The position numbers and the translations under genes are program-made. The notes below the pieces were generated by a model. The model did no database searches. It was not told the origin of the DNA and saw only the letters and a list, made by a program, of their open reading frames with translations. This document shows, in pieces, positions 28,800-37,314 of a DNA stretch of 64,000 nucleotides. Source of the DNA: an uncultured Rhizobiaceae group bacterium (GTDB taxonomy: Bacteria; Pseudomonadota; Alphaproteobacteria; Rhizobiales; Rhizobiaceae); assembly GCA_938044775.1 (NCBI GenBank), contig CALIOE010000027.1, forward strand, positions 17,395 through 81,394, read 5' to 3'. The stretch's first letter is position 1. Each line of letters starts with the position of its first letter.

Positions 28800-30230
28800 A
28801 TGATGGGGAAAACGCCGCCACATTTTGACGAAATGCTGATCAGCGACGATCAGGTCCGCAGTCCCTACACCAAATACGAAAAATGGTTTGCCGGCGAAGA
28901 TGCCGGGCGTCTCACCAAGAAGTCCAAGGAAGCCGAGGCGTTTTTTCGTCGCACAGGCATTACCTTCAATGTCTATGGTCAGTCCGAAGCACAGGAGCGG
29001 CTGATACCGTTCGATCTGGTGCCACGCGTGCTTTCCAGTCGGGAATGGAGCCGGCTCTCAAAGGGAATTGAGCAGCGGGTGCGCGCGATCAACGCGTTTC
29101 TTCAGGACATTTACAACCGCCAGGAAATTTTGCGCGCTGGTCGCATCCCGGTTGAACTGATCGCCCAAAACGAGGCCTTTTTGCCTCAGATGATTGGCAT
29201 GACGCCTCCTGGAGGGGTCTACACCCACATTGTGGGAACAGATATCGTGCGTACTGGCGAAGACGATTTTTTTGTTCTGGAGGACAATGCCCGTACGCCG
29301 TCCGGCGTTTCCTACATGCTGGAAAACCGCGAGACCATGTTGCAGATGTTTCCGGAACTGTTCAGCCAGATCAAAGTTCAACCCGTCAGCGACTATCCCA
29401 AAAACCTGCGCCGCTCGCTTTCCGCAAGCGCTCCGCAATCAGCCGGCAAAAAGCCGACCGTCGCGGTGTTGACCCCGGGGATCCACAATTCAGCCTATTT
29501 CGAGCACTCGTTTCTGGCCGATCAGATGGGCGTTGAGTTGGTTGAGGGCCATGATCTGCGAGTGCTCGACGGGCACATCGCAATGCGGACGACCCAGGGC
29601 TATCAAAACATCGATGTGCTTTATCGCAGGGTTGATGACGACTATCTCGACCCGCTCAATTTTAACCCCCAATCCATGCTGGGCGTGCCCGGCATCATGG
29701 ATGTCTATCGGGCGGGCAATATTACAATTGCCAATGCACCAGGGACAGGTATTGCCGACGACAAGGCCATCTATTCCTATATGCCGGACATTATCGAGTT
29801 CTATACCGGCGAAAAGGCCATCTTGAAAAATGTCCAGACATGGCGGTGCTCTGAACCGGACGCCCTGAAATACGTGCTCGAAAACCTGTCAGAACTGGTT
29901 GTCAAAGAAGTCCACGGCTCCGGTGGCTACGGTATGCTGGTCGGCCCGGCTGCAAACAAAAAAGAGCTGGCAGCCTTTGAGCGGAAGCTACGCGCTAAGC
30001 CGGGGAATTATATCGCACAACCAACGCTTTCGCTGTCGACAGTTCCAATTTTCACAAAGAAGCAGTTGGCCCCGCGCCATGTCGATCTGAGGCCGTTTGT
30101 GCTGGTCTCGCCCGAGGGCATCAAAATCACTCCCGGCGGTTTGACGCGTGTCGCGCTGAAGGCCGGCTCTCTGGTTGTTAATTCCAGCCAGGGCGGCGGC
30201 ACCAAAGACACCTGGGTTCTGGAGGATTAG
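28800..30230 (+). CDS. Circularly permuted ATP-grasp protein (Anbu-cluster gene 1)
   Basis: A 476-residue protein of the circularly permuted ATP-grasp (type 2) family, also known as DUF404/DUF407. It is predicted to form amide bonds using ATP. Characteristic parts are FDEMLISDDQVRSPY near the N-terminus, LEDNARTPSGVSYMLENRE near 165, VKEVHGSGGYGMLVGP near 380 and the closing SQGGGTKDTWVL. Start choice lies among ATG 28800, ATG 28803 and an upstream GTG; I use 28800. It begins a tight four-gene set with the alpha-E protein 6 bp downstream. A promoter should lie in the 177 bp shared with the Sel1 gene. Confidence 0.88.
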   Translation: MMGKTPPHFDEMLISDDQVRSPYTKYEKWFAGEDAGRLTKKSKEAEAFFRRTGITFNVYGQSEAQERLIPFDLVPRVLSSREWSRLSKGIEQRVRAINAFLQDIYNRQEILRAGRIPVELIAQNEAFLPQMIGMTPPGGVYTHIVGTDIVRTGEDDFFVLEDNARTPSGVSYMLENRETMLQMFPELFSQIKVQPVSDYPKNLRRSLSASAPQSAGKKPTVAVLTPGIHNSAYFEHSFLADQMGVELVEGHDLRVLDGHIAMRTTQGYQNIDVLYRRVDDDYLDPLNFNPQSMLGVPGIMDVYRAGNITIANAPGTGIADDKAIYSYMPDIIEFYTGEKAILKNVQTWRCSEPDALKYVLENLSELVVKEVHGSGGYGMLVGPAANKKELAAFERKLRAKPGNYIAQPTLSLSTVPIFTKKQLAPRHVDLRPFVLVSPEGIKITPGGLTRVALKAGSLVVNSSQGGGTKDTWVLED

Positions 30231-30236
30231 CGGCAG

Positions 30237-31190
30237 ATGCTCGGCAAAACCGCAGGTGGACTCTACTGGATGTTTCGCTTCTTGGAGCGCAGCGAGAACA
30301 CGGCCCGTCTTGTCGAGGCGGGTTTTCGCATTGCGTTGACGCGCTCGACGGACGGCGAAAGCGAATGGAAGTCGGTCGTTACAACAGCAGGTGCCCGCGC
30401 CGGCTACAGCGCCAAATACGAGACCTACGAGGGGAGCAGTGTCGTCGATTATCTGCTGCGCGATCCGGCCAATCCATCAAGCGTCATCTCGGTCATCGAA
30501 AATGCGCGAACCAATGCACGCATGGTGCGCACGGCTCTGACCACCGAAGTCTGGGAAGCGGTCAATGAAACCTGGATGACGCTGAAGGACGCTCTCAAAC
30601 GTCCGGTCAGGGAGACCGAACTGCCCGCCATTCTTGGCATCATCCGGCGTCAGAGCGCCCTGGTTCGAGGCGCCCTGCATGGAACGATGCTGCGCACCGA
30701 CATCAACGATTTCGCACAGATTGGTACAGCCCTCGAAAGGGCCGACAACACAGCCCGCATCATTGACGTGAAATATTACACCCTGCTGCCCTCAGCCAGC
30801 TTTGTCGGTTCGTCTCTCGACAATGTGCAATGGGAAACAGTGCTTCGCTCGGTGTCGGCCCACCGCGCTTTTCGCTGGCTCAATGAGGGCGATGTCAGTT
30901 CATCAACCATCGCCGAGTTTCTGATACTTGACGCCCGGTTTCCGCGTTCACTGGCCTTTTGCAGCAAACATCTTGTCGCCAATCTCGGCTACCTGGCCAA
31001 GGATTATGGCCAGCGCCACACCTGCCATGACCTGGCAGACAGCTTGCGGGCGAAACTGAAAAAACGCGATATTCATTCAATTTTCGACTCCGGACTTCAC
31101 CAGTTTATCAGTGACTTCATCAATGATATCAATGCCCTTGGTGCTCAGATCGAAAACGACTACCGATTCACCGGCCAGGATGGGCTGTGA
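30237..31190 (+). CDS. Alpha-E domain protein (Anbu-cluster gene 2)
   Basis: A 317-residue protein made almost wholly of the alpha-E domain, an alpha-helical module found beside permuted ATP-grasp proteins. The N-terminal GGLYWMFRFLERSENTARLVEAGFR and the later ERADNTARIIDVKYY show the two Glu-Arg-x-x-N-T-A-R repeats that define it. The predicted role is as partner of the ATP-grasp enzyme in peptide or amide synthesis; its own chemistry is unknown. It overlaps the neighbouring transglutaminase start region and is 6 bp from the ATP-grasp gene, so the genes are translated together. Confidence 0.86.
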   Translation: MLGKTAGGLYWMFRFLERSENTARLVEAGFRIALTRSTDGESEWKSVVTTAGARAGYSAKYETYEGSSVVDYLLRDPANPSSVISVIENARTNARMVRTALTTEVWEAVNETWMTLKDALKRPVRETELPAILGIIRRQSALVRGALHGTMLRTDINDFAQIGTALERADNTARIIDVKYYTLLPSASFVGSSLDNVQWETVLRSVSAHRAFRWLNEGDVSSSTIAEFLILDARFPRSLAFCSKHLVANLGYLAKDYGQRHTCHDLADSLRAKLKKRDIHSIFDSGLHQFISDFINDINALGAQIENDYRFTGQDGL

Positions 31191-31191
31191 C

Positions 31192-31989
31192 GTGAAAATC
31201 CAGATCGCACACACAACAACATATTCCTATGACGCCCCGGTTGGCTATGCCCTGCAGCAGGTGCGTCTGACACCAACCGACGGCCCGCTTCAGAAAGTAC
31301 TCGACTGGTCCATCGAAATCGCCGGTGGTCGCCAGGAACTGACGTTCAGGGATCAGCACGGCAACCATACAATTCTGGTCAATGTGGATCACGGCGAAAC
31401 CGAGGTGAAGATCACCGCCCGCGGAGAGGTCGAAACCGGCGACGGGTCCGGCATATACGGCAAGATCTATGGGGCGGTGCCCCTGTGGCATTATTGCCAG
31501 CAGACCCCGCGAACCATGCCAGGCAAGAACATCCGAGCCCTGGCGCGTCCGCTCGAGCGCAGCGAGGATCCGCTTTCCGGCCTGCACGATCTGTCCAGGA
31601 CCATTCTCGAGACAATTCCCTACAAAACCGGCGCCACCTTTGCCGAAACCCCCGCTGAAGAAGCGCTGTCCGGCGATGGCGGTGTTTGCCAGGACCATGC
31701 GCAGATCTTCATCGCCGCGAGCCGTCATGCCGGCATTCCGGCACGCTATGTCAGCGGCTATCTGATGATGAACGACCGGGTTGACCAGGAAGCAAGCCAC
31801 GGATGGGCGGAAGCGCATCTGGATGGGCTTGGCTGGGTGGGATTTGACGTCTCAAACATCATCTCCCCCGACGAGCGCTATGTCCGATTGGCAACAGGTC
31901 TTGATTCCCTCGATGCATCCCCAATTTCCGGGCTCCGCATGGGACAAGCCCGTGAATCGATGATTGTGTCACTGCAGATACAGCAGTAA
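31192..31989 (+). CDS. Transglutaminase-like protein (Anbu-cluster gene 3)
   Basis: A 265-residue transglutaminase-family protein with the bacterial N-terminal domain (KIQIAHTTTYSYD) and the core with Cys in GGVCQDHAQIFIAA (near residue 163), His in SHGWAEAHL (near 203) and Asp in GFDVSN (near 219). The GTG at 31192 is preferred over ATG 31180 because homologues begin with this Lys-x-x-Ile-x-His pattern; it directly follows the alpha-E stop. It is a distinct paralogue of the protein at 27102. It probably hydrolyses or forms an amide bond on the product of the ATP-grasp partner. Confidence 0.84.
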   Translation: MKIQIAHTTTYSYDAPVGYALQQVRLTPTDGPLQKVLDWSIEIAGGRQELTFRDQHGNHTILVNVDHGETEVKITARGEVETGDGSGIYGKIYGAVPLWHYCQQTPRTMPGKNIRALARPLERSEDPLSGLHDLSRTILETIPYKTGATFAETPAEEALSGDGGVCQDHAQIFIAASRHAGIPARYVSGYLMMNDRVDQEASHGWAEAHLDGLGWVGFDVSNIISPDERYVRLATGLDSLDASPISGLRMGQARESMIVSLQIQQ

Positions 31990-32039
31990 ACAGGACACTG
32001 AATCGAAACCGAATTTGCTGTTGCAGCAGGATCTTCCAA

Positions 32040-32771
32040 ATGACCTATTGCGTCGGCCTCCGTCTTAACAGGGGCCTCGTCTTCATGTCGGACACCCGCA
32101 CCAATGCCGGTGTCGACAACTTTTCCAAGACGCGCAAAATGTTCACCTGGGAGGTTCCAGGAGACCGCGTGATCACGATCATGACAGCGGGTAACCTGGC
32201 AACAACCCAGGCTCTGGTCAGCCTGATTGAAGAACGCAGCAAGGCAACCAAAGAGCGCAGCCCGACAATTCTACAGGAACCATCAATGTTCCAGGTCGCC
32301 CGCATGGTCGGCTCGACACTGAAAGAAGTGATCAGCGAAACGGCCTCGTCCGGCCAGAGCGCCAGTTCCAAATTCAAGGCGTCGCTTATTCTCGGCGGCC
32401 AGATCAAAGGTGGTGCACCGACGCTGTTTCTGATCTATCCGGAGGGCAATTTTGTCGAAGTGACGGCAGAGACGCCGTTCTTTCAGATTGGCGAAGCCAA
32501 ATATGGAAAGCCCATTCTGGTGCGGGCGTATGACCCGGATATGAGCTTCAACGATGCCGCAAAACTGCTGATGGTCTCATTCGATTCGACCATCAAGGCA
32601 AACCTGTCGGTCGGCATGCCGTTCGACCTGCAGGTCTATGCCAACGACACGTTGAAGGTGGGCCCCGAGCGGCGAATTGAGGCCGAAGATCCAGTCTATC
32701 AATCCATCGCTACAGGCTGGGGCGATGCCTTGCGCAACGCCTTCAAGTCGCTGCCGACCTACGATTTGTAG
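32040..32771 (+). CDS. Anbu, bacterial proteasome homologue
   Basis: A 243-residue N-terminal-nucleophile hydrolase of the Anbu (proteasome-related) family, the smallest and possibly most ancestral proteasome relative. After removal of Met1 the nucleophile is Thr2 in MTYCVGLRLNRGLVFMSDTR; the Asp and Lys partners lie in SDTRTNAG and TRKMF near residues 17-33. Unlike HslV or 20S proteasomes it has no obvious AAA+ unfoldase in the window. It closes the four-gene ATP-grasp/alpha-E/transglutaminase set, 50 bp after the transglutaminase. Substrate unknown. Confidence 0.87.
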   Translation: MTYCVGLRLNRGLVFMSDTRTNAGVDNFSKTRKMFTWEVPGDRVITIMTAGNLATTQALVSLIEERSKATKERSPTILQEPSMFQVARMVGSTLKEVISETASSGQSASSKFKASLILGGQIKGGAPTLFLIYPEGNFVEVTAETPFFQIGEAKYGKPILVRAYDPDMSFNDAAKLLMVSFDSTIKANLSVGMPFDLQVYANDTLKVGPERRIEAEDPVYQSIATGWGDALRNAFKSLPTYDL

Positions 32772-32808
32772 TGCCCGACGCGGTTACACGACCGTCCCCG
32801 GACCGGCT

Positions 32809-34080
32809 TCACACCCCGCGCACATTGCGGATACGTAAACGCGTCACGCGGTTCTTCTCACGGTCGAGTATGACAAACCGCTTGCCGTAGAACGTAAAGG
32901 TCTGTTTTTCATCCGGGATCATCTGGGCTTCGTGGATGACAAGTCCGGCAACAGTGGTGGCCTCTTCGTCGGGTAGTTCCCAGTCCAACGCCCTGTTGAG
33001 GTCACGGATTGGCAAAGAACCATCCACGATAACCGAGCCATCGGTCTGGACTTCGAGGCCCGAAATGTCTTCGTCGTGTTCATCGGATATCTCGCCAACA
33101 ATCTCCTCGAGAATATCTTCCAGTGTCACCAGCCCCTCCACTTCTCCATACTCGTCCACCACCAGCGCGATATGAGCCTGGCGGCGCAGAAACGCGTTGA
33201 GCTGCGACTGCAGGGATGTGGATTCCGGTACGAACCATGGCTCGGCGATGATGCTGCGGATATCAAATTTCTTGAAGCTGAATTTTTGCGCCGAGAGAGA
33301 GCGCAGAACATCCTTTGCATGAGCAATACCGATAATATTGTCGGCCTCGCCTTCCCAAACGGGAATCCGCGTGTGCTGGCTGTTCAGAATCTGCTGTACC
33401 AGATCTTCCGGTTTTTCGTCGGCGTCTATGCTGGTCATGACGGTTCGATGCACCATGATGTCCGATAGCTCCAGCTCATGCAGGTCTAGCACGCCGCCCA
33501 GCCGGTCCCGGTCGGCCTTGGCCACCACGCCATCACGGTTCAATACGTCAACGGTGCCGCGGACCTCATCATGACCCGAAAGAGGCGAGGAATCCGCATC
33601 CAGATTGATGCCAAAGACACGCAAAATGCGCCGCACGATGGCGCTGACAACGGAAGTTAGCGGGCCAAATACAACAACAATGACGTTAACCACCGGAGCG
33701 ACAAAAAGCGCAAAACGGTCCGGGTTGGAGATTGCCCAGCTCTTGGGCAGCACCTCAGCAAAAATTACGACAATCACAGTCATGGCGATCGTGGCAAAGA
33801 CCACACCAAAGTCGCCAAAAAGCGTGATGAAAAGGCTGGTGGCCAGCGCCGAAGCCAAAATATTGACAAGGTTGTTGGAGAGCAGCAACGCGCCGATCAA
33901 CCGCTCCTGTATGCTTATCAGATAGGAGACCAGCGCGGCCCGCTGGTCTCCGGTTTTCTCCATGGCGTGGATGCGGGCGCGGGAAACCGCGGTCAGTGCG
34001 GTTTCGGACCCCGAGAAGAAGCCGGACAATGCGATCAGAAAAAGTATGGCGAGGGGAATGAGCCAAAGTGAAAGGGTCAT
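32809..34080 (-). CDS. CNNM/HlyC-CorC family membrane protein
   Basis: A 423-residue inner-membrane protein with a DUF21 (CNNM) transmembrane domain (four helices, about 1-135), a CBS domain pair (about 205-330, with MVHRTVMTSIDADE and YGEVEGLVTLEDILEEIVGE) and a C-terminal CorC/HlyC domain. Members are linked to magnesium or cobalt efflux and are often mislabelled haemolysins. It is a single gene converging on the Anbu cluster with 37 bp between. The aroB gene upstream is on the same strand, 133 bp away; cotranscription is possible. Confidence 0.9.
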   Translation of the reverse strand: MTLSLWLIPLAILFLIALSGFFSGSETALTAVSRARIHAMEKTGDQRAALVSYLISIQERLIGALLLSNNLVNILASALATSLFITLFGDFGVVFATIAMTVIVVIFAEVLPKSWAISNPDRFALFVAPVVNVIVVVFGPLTSVVSAIVRRILRVFGINLDADSSPLSGHDEVRGTVDVLNRDGVVAKADRDRLGGVLDLHELELSDIMVHRTVMTSIDADEKPEDLVQQILNSQHTRIPVWEGEADNIIGIAHAKDVLRSLSAQKFSFKKFDIRSIIAEPWFVPESTSLQSQLNAFLRRQAHIALVVDEYGEVEGLVTLEDILEEIVGEISDEHDEDISGLEVQTDGSVIVDGSLPIRDLNRALDWELPDEEATTVAGLVIHEAQMIPDEKQTFTFYGKRFVILDREKNRVTRLRIRNVRGV

Positions 34081-34213
34081 GATATGGGTCCGTCAGGCTC
34101 CGGATGGTGCAGTGAAAGGAATATAGGCGATTCCGGCCCAACTTGGGACCGGCCGAGAAAAATTACAAAGTCCGGAGCCGGAACAGGTTGAATTTGAACG
34201 GCAGGAAAGGCTG

Positions 34214-35332
34214 TCAGGTCAGTTTGGTTTCCAAAAAAGAGCCAATAGCGGCCACCGGAACGTCACTTGCAACAAAGGAATTGCCAATTCCACGTGTCAA
34301 AATGAAGGTTAGAGAGCCCCTTTTTACCTTTTTGTCCTGTGCAAATGAAGTCATCAAAAGAGATATGTCTGGCATTTCACCGGGGATATCTTCCATACGT
34401 GTCGGAAGTCCAACAGCTCGCAAATGGGCACGCACGCGCTCCGCTTCCTGCGGTCCGCAATGGTTCATGTGGCAGGAAAATTCATGCGCCAGCACCATGC
34501 CGATTGCCACGCCCTCGCCGTGAACGAGACGTGTCGAATCGTAGCCGGTAAAAGCCTCCAACGCGTGGCCGAATGTGTGGCCGAGATTCAGAAGTGCGCG
34601 GGCGCCGTGCTCCAGTTCGTCGGCACGCACGACGGCGGCTTTTGCCCTGCAACTCTCGGCAATCGCGTGGGCGCGAGCCTCTCCGCCGGCAAACACGGCT
34701 TCGTGGTTTTCCTCGAGCCAGGCGAAAAAGTCAGGCCGGTCGATCAGTCCATATTTGGCAATTTCTGCATAGCCGGCCCGCATTTCACGCAGCGGCAATG
34801 TGTCCAGAACCGCAGTATCAGCGAGCACCAGCGCGGGCTGGTTGAACAGACCCACCAGGTTTTTGCCGCGAGGCGAATTGATCCCTGTCTTGCCGCCCAC
34901 CGACGAATCAACCTGCGCCAGCAGCGAAGTCGGTATCTGCACGAATTGCATACCACGCCGGACAATTCCGGCTGCGAAGCCTGCCAGATCACCCACGACA
35001 CCGCCGCCAAATGCGATCACAACATCGCCGCGTTCCAAGCCGGTTGAAAGGATGCCATCGACAACGTCTTGCAGCGTCGCAAATGATTTCGAAGGTTCGC
35101 CCGGTGCTACAGCGACTGTTTGATGGTCAAGGCCTGCAGCTTCCAGGCTGTGGCGGAGTGTTTCGCCGTGCGCCTGATCAACATTGTGGTCCGTGACGAT
35201 GACCACACGGCTTTCCGGGAAGAGCCCGGCGATACGTTCACCGGCCGTCGCCAGAACGCGGTCGCCGATAATGATGTCATAGCTGCGTTTACCAAGATCG
35301 ACGCGAATCGCCTGCGGGACGGAACCCGGCAT
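34214..35332 (-). CDS. aroB: 3-dehydroquinate synthase
   Basis: AroB converts DAHP to 3-dehydroquinate, step two of the shikimate pathway, using NAD and a divalent metal. The 372-residue product has GGGVVGDLAGFAAGIVRRG near residue 105 (nucleotide binding), PTSLLAQVDSSVGGKTGIN near 130 and the metal ligands E-x-N-L-G-H-T-F-G-H region (LNLGHTFGHALE near 248). The start ATG shares one base with the aroK stop (TGATG), so the two are translationally coupled, the usual alphaproteobacterial arrangement. Confidence 0.97.
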   Translation of the reverse strand: MPGSVPQAIRVDLGKRSYDIIIGDRVLATAGERIAGLFPESRVVIVTDHNVDQAHGETLRHSLEAAGLDHQTVAVAPGEPSKSFATLQDVVDGILSTGLERGDVVIAFGGGVVGDLAGFAAGIVRRGMQFVQIPTSLLAQVDSSVGGKTGINSPRGKNLVGLFNQPALVLADTAVLDTLPLREMRAGYAEIAKYGLIDRPDFFAWLEENHEAVFAGGEARAHAIAESCRAKAAVVRADELEHGARALLNLGHTFGHALEAFTGYDSTRLVHGEGVAIGMVLAHEFSCHMNHCGPQEAERVRAHLRAVGLPTRMEDIPGEMPDISLLMTSFAQDKKVKRGSLTFILTRGIGNSFVASDVPVAAIGSFLETKLT

Positions 35333-35949
35333 CAGCGCCAGCCTCGCTCCTCGGCAATTGCCGGCAGCTTTTCGGCAAGCAGGTCAACCACCTCACCGGC
35401 AATCACGTCCCGGCTGACCGTGCGTGATTCGATTTCGAGGTCGGCCATGGCATAGACGGGATTCCGCTCATCGAGCAGCGCCTTCATGGTCTCTTCCGGA
35501 TCTTCGGTCTTAAGCAGTGGACGATCCGGGCGTCGCTGGACTCGCTTCATCAACACTTCCAGGTCGGCCTTCAGCCAGATCGAAACCCCGTTCTCAGAAA
35601 TATCAGAACGCGATATCTCGTCCATGAAGGCACCACCACCCGTGGCCAGAATTTTCTGTCCTTCTCCGAGCAATCGCTTGATAACCTTGCGCTCACCGGA
35701 CCGAAATGCCTCTTCTCCAAATTGATCAAAGATGTCCTGGATCGACATACCGGCTGCCTTCTCGATCTCCTTGTCGGCATCGACGAATTCAATATCGAGA
35801 TACTGCGAGAGACGCTTGCCGATTGTCGATTTGCCGACGCCCATAATGCCGACCAGCACGATGCTGCGGCCGCCGAGCGATCGGCGAATGGTGCTGGCGC
35901 GGTCAGCGATAACGGCGCGGTTGGTTTCCTGGGTGGATGCGGTGTTCAC
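35332..35949 (-). CDS. aroK: Shikimate kinase
   Basis: AroK phosphorylates shikimate at the 3-hydroxyl, step five of the shikimate pathway. The 205-residue product has Walker A GIMGVGKSTIGKRL near residue 34, the substrate-binding VDADKEIEKAAG near 56 and the GGGAFMD loop near 104. About 30 extra N-terminal residues precede the fold, as in other Hyphomicrobiales. It overlaps aroB by one base and is divergent from the small membrane protein gene at 36176. Confidence 0.95.
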   Translation of the reverse strand: MNTASTQETNRAVIADRASTIRRSLGGRSIVLVGIMGVGKSTIGKRLSQYLDIEFVDADKEIEKAAGMSIQDIFDQFGEEAFRSGERKVIKRLLGEGQKILATGGGAFMDEISRSDISENGVSIWLKADLEVLMKRVQRRPDRPLLKTEDPEETMKALLDERNPVYAMADLEIESRTVSRDVIAGEVVDLLAEKLPAIAEERGWR

Positions 35950-36175
35950 AATGTCTGTTTTCTATTTCTATTTCGTTTGCAGGAGGGTGCAGCGTCAAAG
36001 ACTTTAAAATGAAGGATACGTCAAGGGTTCAGTCCGACGCATCTGTCGAAAAGACATCACAACCAGGCTATCGAGCGGACTTATTCGACCCGACTTGTAT
36101 TCCATGCCCTGAGGAACCTATAAATCACAAGGGTGATGATGCGCCATAGCCTCCGTTGGTAAGGGACACTCGATA

Positions 36176-36319
36176 ATGCCAAGTCTTATACGCTTTCTCG
36201 TCATTTGCGGCGTGCTTGCCGGAATTGCCTATGGCGGCATGTTTGCCCTTGCTACGCTGGTCCAACCCAACGAGCGCGAAATGCGAGTCAAAATTCCGTC
36301 CGACCGCCTCAACAAATAG
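36176..36319 (+). CDS. 47-residue single-span membrane protein, conserved type
   Basis: A short protein with one hydrophobic segment (residues 5-29) followed by a charged tail ending in PSDRLNK. AAGGG is 11-15 bases before the ATG, a slightly long spacing. It resembles small uncharacterised proteins of Hyphomicrobiales encoded next to xerD and aroK. It lies 44 bp before xerD and may be cotranscribed with it. The 226 bp upstream towards aroK contains only a weak 46-codon frame and no clear regulatory site. Function unknown. Confidence 0.6.
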   Translation: MPSLIRFLVICGVLAGIAYGGMFALATLVQPNEREMRVKIPSDRLNK

Positions 36320-36363
36320 CTCCATCTCCGGTTAACCGTCCCGCAATACCCGACTGATAAGTC

Positions 36364-37314
36364 ATGGCCATGCGCGACGACATGATCATTGAATCCTTTC
36401 TCGAAATGATGAGCGCCGAACGGGGGGCTGCGGCCAACACGTTGTCCGCCTACGAACGCGACCTGACCGATTTCTCGCGGTTTCTCGGCGCAACATCCCT
36501 GTTGGCCGCCGAAAGCGAGCACCTGCGAAGGTGGATTTCAGATATGCAAAACCGCGCGCTGAGCCCTTCGTCTCAGGCCCGAAAACTCTCCACGATGCGC
36601 CAGTTTTACCGCTTTCTGTTCTCGGAAGACCTGCGCAAAGACGACCCCACCGGATCAATTGACAGCCCGCGAACCGGGCGCCCGCTGCCGAAGGTCATGA
36701 GCGAAGATGACGTCGACAGATTGCTTCTCCAGGCAGAGGAGGAGGCACTGTCCGACCAGGGGTCGCCCGCCGCCCGTTTACGGTCAGCCCGACTGCACGC
36801 CCTTCTCGAACTTCTTTATGCCACCGGCCTTCGCGTCTCGGAGCTTGTCGGCCTGCCGGTATCCGCAACACGGCAGGACACGCGGTTTCTTCTGGTTACC
36901 GGCAAGGGCAACAAGGAGCGGCTTGTCCCTTTGGGTGAGAAAGCCAAACAGGCAGTCATGCATTATGCAGCCTTATCAGACCTGCACCGGAAAAGCCTTC
37001 ATGATGGATATCTGTTTCCCTCGTCAGGCAGAGACGGGCATTTGACACGCCAACACTTCGCCCGGGACCTGAAAGAGCTTTGCCTCCGGGCCGGGCTGAT
37101 GCCATCTGCAATATCTCCGCACGTATTGCGCCACGCCTTTGCCAGCCACCTTCTGCAAAACGGGGCGGACTTGCGAGCCGTCCAGCAATTGCTTGGCCAC
37201 GCCGACATCTCGACCACGCAGATCTATACGCATGTACTGGAAAAGCGCCTTCGTGAACTGGTCGAAACCGCTCATCCGCTGGCCGGAACAGAACTCAAGG
37301 CTGTCACTCGGTGA
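36364..37314 (+). CDS. xerD: XerD-type tyrosine site-specific recombinase
   Basis: A 316-residue integrase-family recombinase that, with XerC, resolves chromosome dimers at dif. The N-terminal SAM-like core-binding domain is seen at about 10-100 (AERGAAANTLSAYERDLTDF). Catalytic residues are visible: Arg in ATGLRVSELVG, Lys in GKGNKERLVPL, His/Arg in HVLRHAFASHLL, His in LLGHADIS and the nucleophile Tyr in TQIYTHV. It is a housekeeping XerD rather than a phage integrase by length and context. It converges on the M48 gene with an 11-bp overlap of the 3' ends. Confidence 0.94.
   Translation: MAMRDDMIIESFLEMMSAERGAAANTLSAYERDLTDFSRFLGATSLLAAESEHLRRWISDMQNRALSPSSQARKLSTMRQFYRFLFSEDLRKDDPTGSIDSPRTGRPLPKVMSEDDVDRLLLQAEEEALSDQGSPAARLRSARLHALLELLYATGLRVSELVGLPVSATRQDTRFLLVTGKGNKERLVPLGEKAKQAVMHYAALSDLHRKSLHDGYLFPSSGRDGHLTRQHFARDLKELCLRAGLMPSAISPHVLRHAFASHLLQNGADLRAVQQLLGHADISTTQIYTHVLEKRLRELVETAHPLAGTELKAVTR

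Noticed and set aside
36009..36149. A 46-codon frame between aroK and the small membrane protein
   Set aside because: The peptide is hydrophilic and protein-like but has no ribosome site and no known family; not enough to call a gene.
36364..37314. Tyrosine recombinase as a sign of a mobile element
   Set aside because: Length, context beside aroK and lack of flanking tRNA or repeats point to the housekeeping XerD.
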